A stretch of DNA of 21,138 nt from positions 1 through 21,138 of the forward strand of contig NZ_JAPNXM010000016.1 of assembly GCF_049472675.1 (NCBI RefSeq), given 5' to 3'. Both the position numbers and the translations under genes were made by a program. This stretch comes from Deferribacter thermophilus (GTDB lineage: Bacteria; Chrysiogenota; Deferribacteres; Deferribacterales; Deferribacteraceae). The notes beneath the pieces were generated by a model. That model did no database searches. It saw nothing but the letters and a program-made list of their open reading frames with translations, and was not told the DNA's origin. Shown here one piece after another: positions 14,182-21,138 of this stretch (position 1 is its first letter; each line of letters starts with the position of its first letter).

Positions 14182-14481
14182 ATGAGGATCGAAGATAAGG
14201 TTAAATTAGGTTATGAAAATTTGGTAAAAATTGATAATAAGAAAGATATTCAAAGAGATAATAAAAATGTTGATGTAAGATCTGAAAAGAAGGATAGGGT
14301 TGAGTTTTCCGTTGACAGACAAAAGATAGATAATTTAAAACAAAAGATTAAAGAAGCGTCTGATGTTAGGAAAGAAAAAATTGACCAGTTAAAGAAAAGT
14401 ATAGAAGCCGGCACTTACGATGTTACTGGTAAAAAAGTAGCAGAAAAGATAGTAAACCTCGCAATAGATAATCTCTTCTAA
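14182..14481 (+). CDS. flgM: Anti-sigma-28 factor FlgM
   Basis: A 99-aa, strongly charged, mostly unstructured protein. The C-terminal half shows the FlgM pattern: VDRQKIDNLKQKI, then RKEKIDQLKKSIEAGTYDVTGKKVAEKIVNLAIDNLF, the region that binds sigma-28. FlgM holds FliA inactive in the cytosol until the hook is complete, then is exported through the flagellar channel. The start is ATG 14182, with GGAGG at 14172-14176 five bases before it. An in-frame TTG at 14170 overlaps that ribosome site and is rejected. Expression is from sigma-54 and sigma-28 promoters in tandem. The stop codon lies in the right arm of the 17-bp inverted repeat. Confidence 0.92.
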   Translation: MRIEDKVKLGYENLVKIDNKKDIQRDNKNVDVRSEKKDRVEFSVDRQKIDNLKQKIKEASDVRKEKIDQLKKSIEAGTYDVTGKKVAEKIVNLAIDNLF

Positions 14482-14518
14482 CTGCAACTCTTAACAGATA
14501 TTAAAATTGGAGGCTATA

Positions 14519-14995
14519 ATGGAAACAATCCAGAACCTTATTTCTGTGCTCAAAGACCAGAAAAGACTATATGAAGAGCTATATCAATTACTTATGGACG
14601 AAAAAGATATTATTATCAACTGGGATATAGATAGAATGATGGAGTTACCTAAAATTAAAGATACATTTTTTTATAAAGAAAAAATGTTGGAGGAGTCTAG
14701 GAAGAATATTGAAAAAAAATTAAAGGATGAATTGAATATAGAAATTAATAATATAGATGATATTCTAAAGAATTTGGAAGATCACAAATTAAGAGAAGAG
14801 ATAATAAGCTTAAGAGATGAACTTTTAGCGCTTATTGATAAGATATCTGCTGAAAATAATAAAGTAAAAGTTCTTTATAATACAAATTTAAAGCTTATTT
14901 CTGACTTTTTTTCAAGAGTTGGCGTTATGGATGAAAAAAGTGGTTATAGTCCAAAAGGGGCTCCAGTTTATAGTAGAGTAGTTAATAGGGGTTAA
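14519..14995 (+). CDS. flgN: Flagellar export chaperone FlgN-type coiled-coil protein
   Basis: A 158-aa helical protein with heptad-like charged repeats over most of its length (residues 5-135: QNLISVLKDQKRLYEELYQL, later LISLRDELLALIDKISAENN-like), as in the FlgN family (PF05130). FlgN binds the C-terminal helices of the hook-filament junction proteins FlgK and FlgL before export, and both genes follow directly. The overall sequence is variable in this family, so the call relies on coiled-coil form, size and position between flgM and flgK. The start is ATG 14519 with GGAGG at 14509-14513. The alternative TTG at 14507 covers that site. The start region is almost the same as in flgM (TTGGAGGC then ATG). 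Confidence 0.85.
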   Translation: METIQNLISVLKDQKRLYEELYQLLMDEKDIIINWDIDRMMELPKIKDTFFYKEKMLEESRKNIEKKLKDELNIEINNIDDILKNLEDHKLREEIISLRDELLALIDKISAENNKVKVLYNTNLKLISDFFSRVGVMDEKSGYSPKGAPVYSRVVNRG

Positions 14996-14996
14996 C

Positions 14997-16751
14997 ATGG
15001 CAAATATTTTTGGAATATTTCAAACAGGTGTTTCTGGATTGATGGTTTCTCAGGCAGGTATAGATGTCACAGGTCATAATATTGCGAATGTAAATACAGA
15101 AGGTTACTCAAGGCAAAGGATAAGTATTGAAACTGAAATTCCTCTATTGGTTCACCCTGGCCCTTTTGGGAGAGGGGCAAAGGTTTCTTCGGTTATGAGG
15201 ACATACGATGATGTTTTGGCTAAAAATCTTAGGGAATCAACATCAGGGTTAAAATACTACGAATCCTTACAACAGGCTTTAGAAAATGTTGAGATCTATT
15301 TTAATGAGCTTGAAGCTGGATCAGGGCTTGGTGATGCGCTAAAAGATTATTTTAATGCATGGAGTGATTTAGCAAACACTGCTCCAGATAATTCTGATGA
15401 AGCTACAGTAAAAAGAGTGGCTTTAATAGAAAAAAGTAAAACTCTGGTTCAAAAGATTCATGAAGGTTATCAATCTATAGAGGCTCTTAGAGATAGGGCA
15501 GATGAAAATATTAAGGAATATATAAATGAAATAAATGATATAGCAAAGAATATAGCATATTATAACTTCCAAATTGCAAAAACTGAATCTGGTGGTGATC
15601 ATGCAAATGATATGAGAGATAAAAGAGAGCTATTATTAAATAAATTAGCAGAACTTGTTAACATCAAAACATTTGAAAGAAAAGATGGGCAAATGAGCGT
15701 ATTTGTTGGAGGGATTGCTATAGTAGATGGATCTACTCCAAATAACTTGTATGTTGTTGAGAACGATGAAAATGATGGACACTATGATATATATTGGGGA
15801 GCAAGTTTAATAGATAAAGCACAGGTTAACATAACTGATAAAATCAGTTCGGGTAGGATTTATGCTGAGCTAAAATCAAGGGATGAAATATTAAAAGGTT
15901 ATTTAAATTCATTAGATGAATTTGCAAAGAATTTAATCCTAAAGACAAACCAATTACATTCATTAGGACAAGGATTAAAACGATTTAGCCAAATTACTTC
16001 TACAAATAGTGTTGAAAATCCTAGTTATAAATTTTCCGAAGATCCAGGTAAATTGCCTTATGATGTGAGTAAAGGGGTTTTTAGGATTACTGTTTACAAC
16101 TCTGAAGGTCTTAAAGTTAACGATTTTGATATAGAAGTTGACCCATCAAAAGATAGTTTAAATTCAGTAATTGAAAAGATTTCTCAAGCGGATGGTAACC
16201 CAGCAGGTGGAAGGATACAAGCTTTTCTGTCTGAAGGTGGAAAGTTAAAAATTCAGGTGGAAGATGGATATACTTTTAGTTTTAGTGAAGATAATTCAAA
16301 TATTTTAGCTGCCTTAGGTTTATATGGTTATTTTAAAGGGGTAGATGCCAAATCGATAGAACTTAATGATATAGTTAAAAATGACAATTCATTTATTGCA
16401 ACTAGTAAAACAGGTGAACCAGGGGATAATCAGGTTGCGCTTGAAATTTCAAATCTAAAATATGAAAAAGCCTTTGATTCGAAAGGTATTACTTTTGATC
16501 AGTTTTATACGGTTTTTGTATCTCAGATTGCAAGTGATAAAAGAGAGGTGGATACATATCTTGATGCTAAGAGAGAAGCAGTTAATCAGTTAACTTTGAA
16601 ACTCGATGAAGTAAAAGGTGTATCCTTGGATGAAGAGTTTACAAATCTAATTAAATTTCAAAAAGCTTATGAGGCTAATGCTAGATTTATTACTGCTGTT
16701 GATGAGATGCTTGATAGGTTGATAAATGGTACAGGTACAGTTGGTAGATAG
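14997..16751 (+). CDS. flgK: Hook-filament junction protein FlgK (HAP1)
   Basis: A 584-aa hook-associated protein that forms the first junction layer between hook and filament. N-terminal D0/D1 signature: FGIFQTGVSGLMVSQAGIDVTGHNIANVNTEGYSRQR (residues 5-41, shown here as its parts). Its C-terminal end has KGVSLDEEFTNLIKFQKAY, then EANARFITAVDEMLDRLING. A central inserted beta domain (about residues 358-445) contains a segment like the flagellin IN motif, with PSKDSLNSVIEKISQ. It is exported by the flagellar system with FlgN as chaperone. It starts one base after flgN with AGGGG upstream. Confidence 0.95.
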   Translation: MANIFGIFQTGVSGLMVSQAGIDVTGHNIANVNTEGYSRQRISIETEIPLLVHPGPFGRGAKVSSVMRTYDDVLAKNLRESTSGLKYYESLQQALENVEIYFNELEAGSGLGDALKDYFNAWSDLANTAPDNSDEATVKRVALIEKSKTLVQKIHEGYQSIEALRDRADENIKEYINEINDIAKNIAYYNFQIAKTESGGDHANDMRDKRELLLNKLAELVNIKTFERKDGQMSVFVGGIAIVDGSTPNNLYVVENDENDGHYDIYWGASLIDKAQVNITDKISSGRIYAELKSRDEILKGYLNSLDEFAKNLILKTNQLHSLGQGLKRFSQITSTNSVENPSYKFSEDPGKLPYDVSKGVFRITVYNSEGLKVNDFDIEVDPSKDSLNSVIEKISQADGNPAGGRIQAFLSEGGKLKIQVEDGYTFSFSEDNSNILAALGLYGYFKGVDAKSIELNDIVKNDNSFIATSKTGEPGDNQVALEISNLKYEKAFDSKGITFDQFYTVFVSQIASDKREVDTYLDAKREAVNQLTLKLDEVKGVSLDEEFTNLIKFQKAYEANARFITAVDEMLDRLINGTGTVGR

Positions 16752-16760
16752 AGGTAATTT

Positions 16761-19700
16761 ATGAGAGTTACTTTTAACACTTTGTATATTAAAAATCAGG
16801 ATAATATAAGAAAAAGTTTAGAGCGCATGACAATTGCCAATGATAAAGTTAATAAAGGGAGAAATCTATTAAACCCTGAGTCTGATCCTGTATATTATGC
16901 AAGTGCTATAAATATTCAAAGAATGATTGATGAAATGGAGCAATTCAAAAGAAACGCTGATAATGCGTTAACATGGCTTACAAATGAAGATAATGAATTA
17001 CAAAATGCATCATCACTTATTAGTAAAGCAAAAAATGAGTATGCACTTGCTGGTTTGAATGATTCTCAAAATGAAACAAGTAGAAAGGCTTTAGCAGGTG
17101 ATGTAAAAAATATCCTTGATTCAATGGTTAGTATCGGAAATGCTAATTATTTTGGAAGATACATTTTTGCTGGATATAAAACAGATACAAAACCTTTTAG
17201 TTATGATAATAAAGAAATAAAAGGTGTTACGATAGATAGTGGTAGTCAAGGCCTTGAAATAATTAAAAAAAGGACTTTTGCAGATTTAAAAGAGATTGAT
17301 GAAGGGAATTACACTGTCGATATTCAAAAAGTCAATGGAAGTGCTGAGTTAATAAAAGTTATTTTGTATGATTCATCTGGCAATAAAGTTTTTATAGATT
17401 CAAATAGTAGTGATGAATCAGCAAAAAATGGGAATATTGCTACCACAGAAATGTATGTAAAATACAGCCCTAACAAAGTTATTAATTTAGGAGTTGGGTT
17501 TGGAATAAAATTATCGGAAGATAATTTTAGCGATTTTCAGGGAGCAAAGATTTCTTTTAATTATAAGCCTGGAGATGATATTAGATATCACGGCGATGAA
17601 GGGAAAATAAATGCCAAAATTGGTTATTCGCAAGATGTAACATTAAATCTTACTGGCAAAGATGTATTTTTAGCAACAAATAGAATACTAAAAGGTACGG
17701 GCTTTAATACAATAAATGGTTTGCCTATAACGGAAACTGCTAAATTTTTAGAAATAGACAATATAAATGTTTCTGAAGCTGATTATATTGAGGTAAGTGG
17801 TACTGATCATCTTGGTATGCCAGTAGGTGTTGCTAAACTGTGGTCAGCAAACAGTGTAGTTCTCGATATGACAAAAGCTACAGAAGATGAAAGAACAATT
17901 ACTGTTGAATATGGTGGTTATAGTGAGAAAATAACTCTTGACCAAAAAGCGTATGAAGATGTTGAAGCTGTTGTAGATACAATTAATAACAAATTATCAA
18001 ATCAAGGGCTTGGAGATTATGTTATAGCTTATGCTGATGGCGATAAAATCTTATTAGCTACTACAGAAGCTGGTGCTTATGTGAGATTAACGGTAATAGG
18101 TAGTCAAAACAATAAACTCGGTTTTGAACAAAATCCGGGGGATAGCAATTTTGTTGCATTTGGAAAATCAAGAAGATTTTTCTTTGGTTATGATGATTTT
18201 GAAGAGTTTGATAGTAATAATTTATCACCAATGTTTAACTCTTTTGATAACTTATCTCCAAATACCGATTATAAGCTTATTATAAATGGAGTAGAGGTTT
18301 TATTTTCTACTGGATCAAATATTCAAGATACACTTAACAACATTGAGAGTGCACTCAAGGATAAAGGGCTACTAAAAAATATTAAAGTAGATGTGGGTAA
18401 TGGGAGCATAAATGGTTATAAGATAACACTTGAGTACTTAAATGTTGATAAGGGGAATGATATTTATTTTGATACATCGCTATATGATTCACTAAATAAT
18501 TTAGTGGATCATGATTTTTCAACCCCTAGGAGTGATATATTTCCATCATATAATGAGAGTAAAAGTGTAGGAGATTTTTTAAAGTTTATAGAAAACCTGT
18601 ATGATAACAGTGTAGATGCTTCTATAAGTGAAGGTCAGCTTATAGTTGAAGATTTAAGGGATGGAATAAGTAGGTTTACATTAAATATTAACGAAAGTAA
18701 TACTGGTATAGGATACCCTGAAGTAAATAAAAATGTTGTTTTCTCAGGTAAGTATACTGGTGGTGTAGATAGTACTTGGCATTTTGAATATGACTATAAC
18801 AATGATATTTTAAAAGTAACATCTGGAACATCAACTATAAAAGAAATTAATAATTTTAGTGCGAATTATTCAAATAAAGAGCTTGATTTGGGTTATGGTG
18901 TAAAAGTTTTAATAAACTCAGATATATTAAATACTGATGTTATATTTGATCTTGCATTGAAAGCCAATAGTAATCTGAATTTTGGTGATATGAATATTAT
19001 TCAAGATGGAGAAAATGTAAATGTTTTTAAAACACTTAAGAATTTATATGATGCTTTAGATCTAAATATTGCTCAAGGTGGTATAGGTGCTCCTTCCGCT
19101 TGGAGAGATGAAAACTTTAGATCCACTGCAAACCCATTTTTAGATGGGGAATTCCGTGGTAATTATAATGATAAATGGGTTTATCAAGTTGAGTCAGTGG
19201 ATAATAAAAATGAATTTTTTTTACAAAATGAATTAACTTATTCAGTCAATTCACCAACAGATTTTAGCAATCTCAATTTTACACTTAACATAAAAACTAA
19301 TGATAGCATTGTATCTTTAAACTATCCTATAGATTTTGATACAAGTGGAGTTTTGGATGTAAATACATTTATAGATGCATTAAATCAGGATAGTGATTTG
19401 CGAAATTATGGAATAACAGTGAGTTTTGATGATCAAAATAATAAAATATTATTTAACTCAGGAAAAGGCACTCAAGAAATAAGTGTGACTACTAATGATA
19501 ATAATACAGCTAACCAATTTTTTGGAGATACAAATTACATTAATACTGTTTTTGGTCAAAAAGACGCAACTATTGATTTGTCAGATTATCCTCATGAAAA
19601 TGTGATATTGACAATATATGATAATAATGGATCTGAACATAATATCTCAATTAAGGCTAAAAACTATAGTGGTATTGATGAACTAAAAAGTACTATTCAG

Positions 19701-20285
19701 TATGAATTGGATGCAAACGGTATTTCTGTAACAGTTGGAAATGTGGGTAACAGATTGGTTTTGACAGGTAGTGGTTCATTTTCTAATTTGCATGTCTCTG
19801 GTGATTATGAAGGCACTTTGGGATTTTACAAAGCTGGTGATGAGGTCAAAATAAAGGTGAGTAGTGAGCCGACAGGTGAGCTAATTAATGAAGTTTCTTT
19901 AGATACTGCTGGCAAAACTTATGAAGTTGCTGATGGTGTTAAATTAGGATTTGATAAAGGTGACTTATATGCTACAGATTCTTTTACTGCCACAGTAGGC
20001 TCTGGAATTGACTATGAACTACCTATATTAGATAGGGCAGAAACCCAGATAGGTGAAGCGTTGACAATTGTTGGGACACGACAAAATAGAGTTGATAGTG
20101 TAATAAATTTTCATACGACCTTTACAACGAGCAATGAGGAGTTGAAAGCTAAATATCTTGGCTCGAGAGAAGTAGATATTACAGATGCGATCACACAGTT
20201 GCAGTTAGCGCAACAGGCATACCATGCAGCATTGGCAGCAACATCAAGATTATTACAGATTTCAATTTTAGATTTTTTGAGATAA
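16761..20285 (+). CDS. flgL: Giant hook-filament junction protein FlgL (HAP3) with large central insertion
   Basis: A 1174-aa protein. The N-terminal flagellin-type domain (about residues 1-140) starts MRVTFNTLYIKNQDNIRKSL and includes NPESDPVYYASAINIQRM and ANYFGRYIFAGYKTDTKPF, a FlgL hallmark. The C-terminal flagellin-type helix (about 1095-1174) ends with ITQLQLAQQAYHAALAATSR and LLQISILDFLR. Most FlgL proteins have 300-500 residues, and even long ones about 750. Here the middle (about 150-1090) is a surface-exposed beta-rich insertion with at least four modules resembling flagellin IN repeats, near 378-455, 503-573, 838-933 and 936-1025. It has no cysteine and is rich in Asp, Asn, Ser and Gly. 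It joins FlgK to the filament, and the insertion would decorate the junction. There is no internal stop or frameshift. It starts nine bases after flgK with GAGG upstream. Confidence 0.92.
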   Translation: MRVTFNTLYIKNQDNIRKSLERMTIANDKVNKGRNLLNPESDPVYYASAINIQRMIDEMEQFKRNADNALTWLTNEDNELQNASSLISKAKNEYALAGLNDSQNETSRKALAGDVKNILDSMVSIGNANYFGRYIFAGYKTDTKPFSYDNKEIKGVTIDSGSQGLEIIKKRTFADLKEIDEGNYTVDIQKVNGSAELIKVILYDSSGNKVFIDSNSSDESAKNGNIATTEMYVKYSPNKVINLGVGFGIKLSEDNFSDFQGAKISFNYKPGDDIRYHGDEGKINAKIGYSQDVTLNLTGKDVFLATNRILKGTGFNTINGLPITETAKFLEIDNINVSEADYIEVSGTDHLGMPVGVAKLWSANSVVLDMTKATEDERTITVEYGGYSEKITLDQKAYEDVEAVVDTINNKLSNQGLGDYVIAYADGDKILLATTEAGAYVRLTVIGSQNNKLGFEQNPGDSNFVAFGKSRRFFFGYDDFEEFDSNNLSPMFNSFDNLSPNTDYKLIINGVEVLFSTGSNIQDTLNNIESALKDKGLLKNIKVDVGNGSINGYKITLEYLNVDKGNDIYFDTSLYDSLNNLVDHDFSTPRSDIFPSYNESKSVGDFLKFIENLYDNSVDASISEGQLIVEDLRDGISRFTLNINESNTGIGYPEVNKNVVFSGKYTGGVDSTWHFEYDYNNDILKVTSGTSTIKEINNFSANYSNKELDLGYGVKVLINSDILNTDVIFDLALKANSNLNFGDMNIIQDGENVNVFKTLKNLYDALDLNIAQGGIGAPSAWRDENFRSTANPFLDGEFRGNYNDKWVYQVESVDNKNEFFLQNELTYSVNSPTDFSNLNFTLNIKTNDSIVSLNYPIDFDTSGVLDVNTFIDALNQDSDLRNYGITVSFDDQNNKILFNSGKGTQEISVTTNDNNTANQFFGDTNYINTVFGQKDATIDLSDYPHENVILTIYDNNGSEHNISIKAKNYSGIDELKSTIQYELDANGISVTVGNVGNRLVLTGSGSFSNLHVSGDYEGTLGFYKAGDEVKIKVSSEPTGELINEVSLDTAGKTYEVADGVKLGFDKGDLYATDSFTATVGSGIDYELPILDRAETQIGEALTIVGTRQNRVDSVINFHTTFTTSNEELKAKYLGSREVDITDAITQLQLAQQAYHAALAATSRLLQISILDFLR

Positions 20286-20299
20286 ATTAGGAGGATAAA

Positions 20300-20767
20300 A
20301 TGAACAAAAAAGTATTATTGGAAAAAGATATGGAAGAGTTTGTTTTGGATTCAAAAAAAGTTGGACAGATCAAATATAAAGAAAGTGATCTAATTACCCT
20401 TGCTTCACCTTTATTTGGTTTTCCAGATTTGCATGATTTTCTATTATTAGAAGATGATGAGTATTTTCCTTTTTTATGGTTTCACTCTGTAGAAGATCCA
20501 AATGTGGCTTTTGTTGTTTTGCCAATCAAAAGTTATTTTAATGACTATAATCCTGTAATTCCAAAAAGAGAGTTAAAGGTTCTGCAAGCTAAGGATTTAA
20601 ATGAATTAACATTTTTTGGGATTGTTGTTGTTCCTGATAATCCAAAAGAGGCAACTATCAATTTGAGAGCTCCTTTGGTTGTGAATTTAGGGAAAAAACT
20701 TGCAAAACAGATAATTTTGGATGATGATAAATATCAAATCAAAACTCCATTGTTTGAAGGTGATTAA
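20300..20767 (+). CDS. fliW: Flagellar assembly factor FliW
   Basis: A 155-aa FliW family protein. Visible family segments are ITLASPLFGFPDLHDFLLLEDDE (about residues 33-55, in parts), PFLWFHSVEDPNVAFVVLP (58-76), LTFFGIVVVPDNPKEATINLRAPLVVN, and KQIILDDDKYQIKTPLF at the end. FliW binds CsrA and releases flagellin mRNA from CsrA repression. In turn FliW is sequestered by free flagellin, so the loop matches flagellin synthesis to export. The next gene is csrA, the direct partner. It begins 15 bases after flgL with TAGGAGG (20288-20294) upstream. Confidence 0.95.
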   Translation: MNKKVLLEKDMEEFVLDSKKVGQIKYKESDLITLASPLFGFPDLHDFLLLEDDEYFPFLWFHSVEDPNVAFVVLPIKSYFNDYNPVIPKRELKVLQAKDLNELTFFGIVVVPDNPKEATINLRAPLVVNLGKKLAKQIILDDDKYQIKTPLFEGD

Positions 20768-20772
20768 TATTT

Positions 20773-21000
20773 ATGCTGGTTTTAACAAGAAAAATAGGTG
20801 AAAGCATAATCATTGGGGATGATATAGAAGTTAAAGTCGTTAGTATAAGCGGCAAATCAGTTCGACTTGGAGTTGATGCACCTAAAAATATAAGTGTTCA
20901 TCGTAAAGAAATATATGATGCAATTACTTATGAAAATATAGCTGCAGCTAAAGATGATGACATTAAAAAAATAGCCGAATTTATTAAAAAAACCAGTTGA
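20773..21000 (+). CDS. csrA: Carbon storage regulator CsrA, translational repressor
   Basis: A 75-aa RNA-binding protein that acts as a dimer on GGA-containing mRNA leaders. N-terminal MLVLTRKIGESIIIGDDIEV and the central SGKSVRLGVDAPKNISVHRKEIYD are textbook CsrA; the RNA-binding strands are residues 2-7 and the VHR region around 42-44. The C-terminal tail (about 50-75) is the part where FliW binds in studied systems, and here it is lysine- and aspartate-rich. It follows fliW by five bases. The ribosome site is weak: the nearest purine run (GAAGG, 20756-20760) is 12 bases from the ATG, so translation may depend on coupling to fliW. It probably represses flagellin mRNA, whose gene is not in this window. 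Confidence 0.96.
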   Translation: MLVLTRKIGESIIIGDDIEVKVVSISGKSVRLGVDAPKNISVHRKEIYDAITYENIAAAKDDDIKKIAEFIKKTS

Positions 21001-21019
21001 AATTTTATAAAATTTAGTT

Positions 21020-21056
21020 ATATTAATTTTCCCAATTTGAAAAATTAATATTTTTT
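21020..21056 (+). terminator. A/T-only hairpin with T-run after csrA
   Basis: ATATTAATTTT (21020-21030) and AAAATTAATAT (21041-21051) form an 11-bp stem with a 10-base loop, followed by TTTTT. It lies 20 bases after the csrA stop and before a new promoter, where a terminator is expected. The stem has no G-C pairs, so it may be weak or simply an AT-rich palindrome. Confidence 0.5.
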
Positions 21057-21085
21057 AGATGTTTTAAATTTTTTAAAAAAACTAG

Positions 21086-21114
21086 TTGACAAGAGAGTAG
21101 AAATTATATATAAA
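21086..21114 (+). promoter_or_regulatory. Strong sigma-70 promoter of stable-RNA type at the right edge
   Basis: Consensus TTGACA (21086-21091), a 17-bp spacer, and TATAAA (21109-21114). An A/T-only tract (21066-21080) precedes the -35 like an UP element, and a CGCG discriminator (21115-21118) follows the -10. This pattern is typical of rRNA or tRNA promoters under growth-rate control. The first transcribed bases (21121-21137) can form a CCGCT/AGCGG hairpin. The gene itself is outside the window. Confidence 0.7.
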
Positions 21115-21138
21115 CGCGTTCCGCTGTTGGTGAGCGGT

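Larger units (their letters stand above)
14087..14489. repeat. Perfect 17-bp inverted repeat bracketing the sigma-28 promoter and flgM
   Basis: The left arm agttgcagttagaagag (14087-14103) is the exact reverse complement of the right arm ctcttctaactgcaact (14473-14489). They are 369 bp apart. Between them lie the sigma-28 promoter and the flgM gene. The right arm holds the last two sense codons and stop of flgM (CTC TTC TAA) and the start of the flgM-flgN gap. The left arm begins at the predicted +1 of the sigma-54 promoter. A perfect 17-mer at this distance is very unlikely by chance, even in AT-rich DNA. Possible roles are an invertible DNA segment or long-range pairing in the mRNA. Confidence 0.8.

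Noticed and set aside
14170..14184. TTG starts for flgM (14170) and, similarly, flgN (14507) giving the peptide MEAIM
   Set aside because: Both TTG codons are part of the ribosome binding sequence TTGGAGG; the following ATG is the real start in each case.
20197..20208. A third partial copy of the inverted-repeat arm (agttgcagttag) in flgL
   Set aside because: Only 12 bases match and they encode the conserved QLQLAQ helix of the C-terminal FlgL domain, so coding constraint explains it.
1..21138. Search for transposases, integrases, tRNA genes, CRISPR arrays and prophage genes
   Set aside because: No sequence in the window resembles any of these; the content is core metabolism, proteolysis and flagellar assembly.

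Overview
The window is a strongly AT-rich bacterial chromosome segment from a motile, Gram-negative-type organism. Outer-membrane L-ring and P-ring flagellar genes and two lipoproteins support that. The gene order flgF-flgG-flgA-flgH-flgI-flgJ-flgM-flgN-flgK-flgL-fliW-csrA, sigma-54 plus sigma-28 flagellar promoters, HslVU, and an AT-rich coding style would fit a member of the Deferribacteres or a relative. That placement is an inference from gene content, not a database match.

Left part (1-2910, plus strand): the likely tail of an upstream gene, then a tightly overlapping set. It holds a serine palmitoyltransferase-like alpha-oxoamine synthase (TTG start), a large GNAT-type acyltransferase resembling bacterial ceramide synthases, and a short predicted permease. 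The first two genes suggest sphingoid-base or ceramide-like lipid synthesis. Next come two minus-strand genes, a DUF456 membrane protein and a WalJ/YycJ-like metallo-beta-lactamase protein that may be translated from a leaderless mRNA. A 416-bp spacer at 4405-4820 holds what look like fragments of a decayed gene. It is followed by a pair of overlapping Gate-domain membrane proteins (SpmA/SpmB-like).

Middle (5675-8657, minus strand): an operon hslV-hslU-aminotransferase with a sigma-70-type promoter. It is divergent from the flagellar locus.

Right part (8721-21000, plus strand): a flagellar late-assembly regulon. Three near-identical sigma-54 promoters precede (i) an unknown lipoprotein-flgF-flgG-flgA, (ii) flgH-flgI-flgJ and (iii) flgM-flgN-flgK-flgL-fliW-csrA. 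The third operon also has a near-perfect sigma-28 promoter. Together these genes make the distal rod, the L and P rings, the hook-filament junction, the anti-sigma-28 checkpoint (FlgM), the FlgK/FlgL chaperone (FlgN) and the FliW-CsrA flagellin translation switch. FlgL is unusually large (1174 aa) because of a big central insertion.

The most striking non-coding signal is a perfect 17-bp inverted repeat (14087-14103 and 14473-14489) that brackets the sigma-28 promoter and all of flgM. Its left arm begins at the predicted +1 of the sigma-54 promoter and its right arm contains the flgM stop codon. It could be an invertible (phase-variable) segment or a promoter-dependent long-range mRNA structure. 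The window ends with a stable-RNA-type sigma-70 promoter whose gene lies beyond the right edge.
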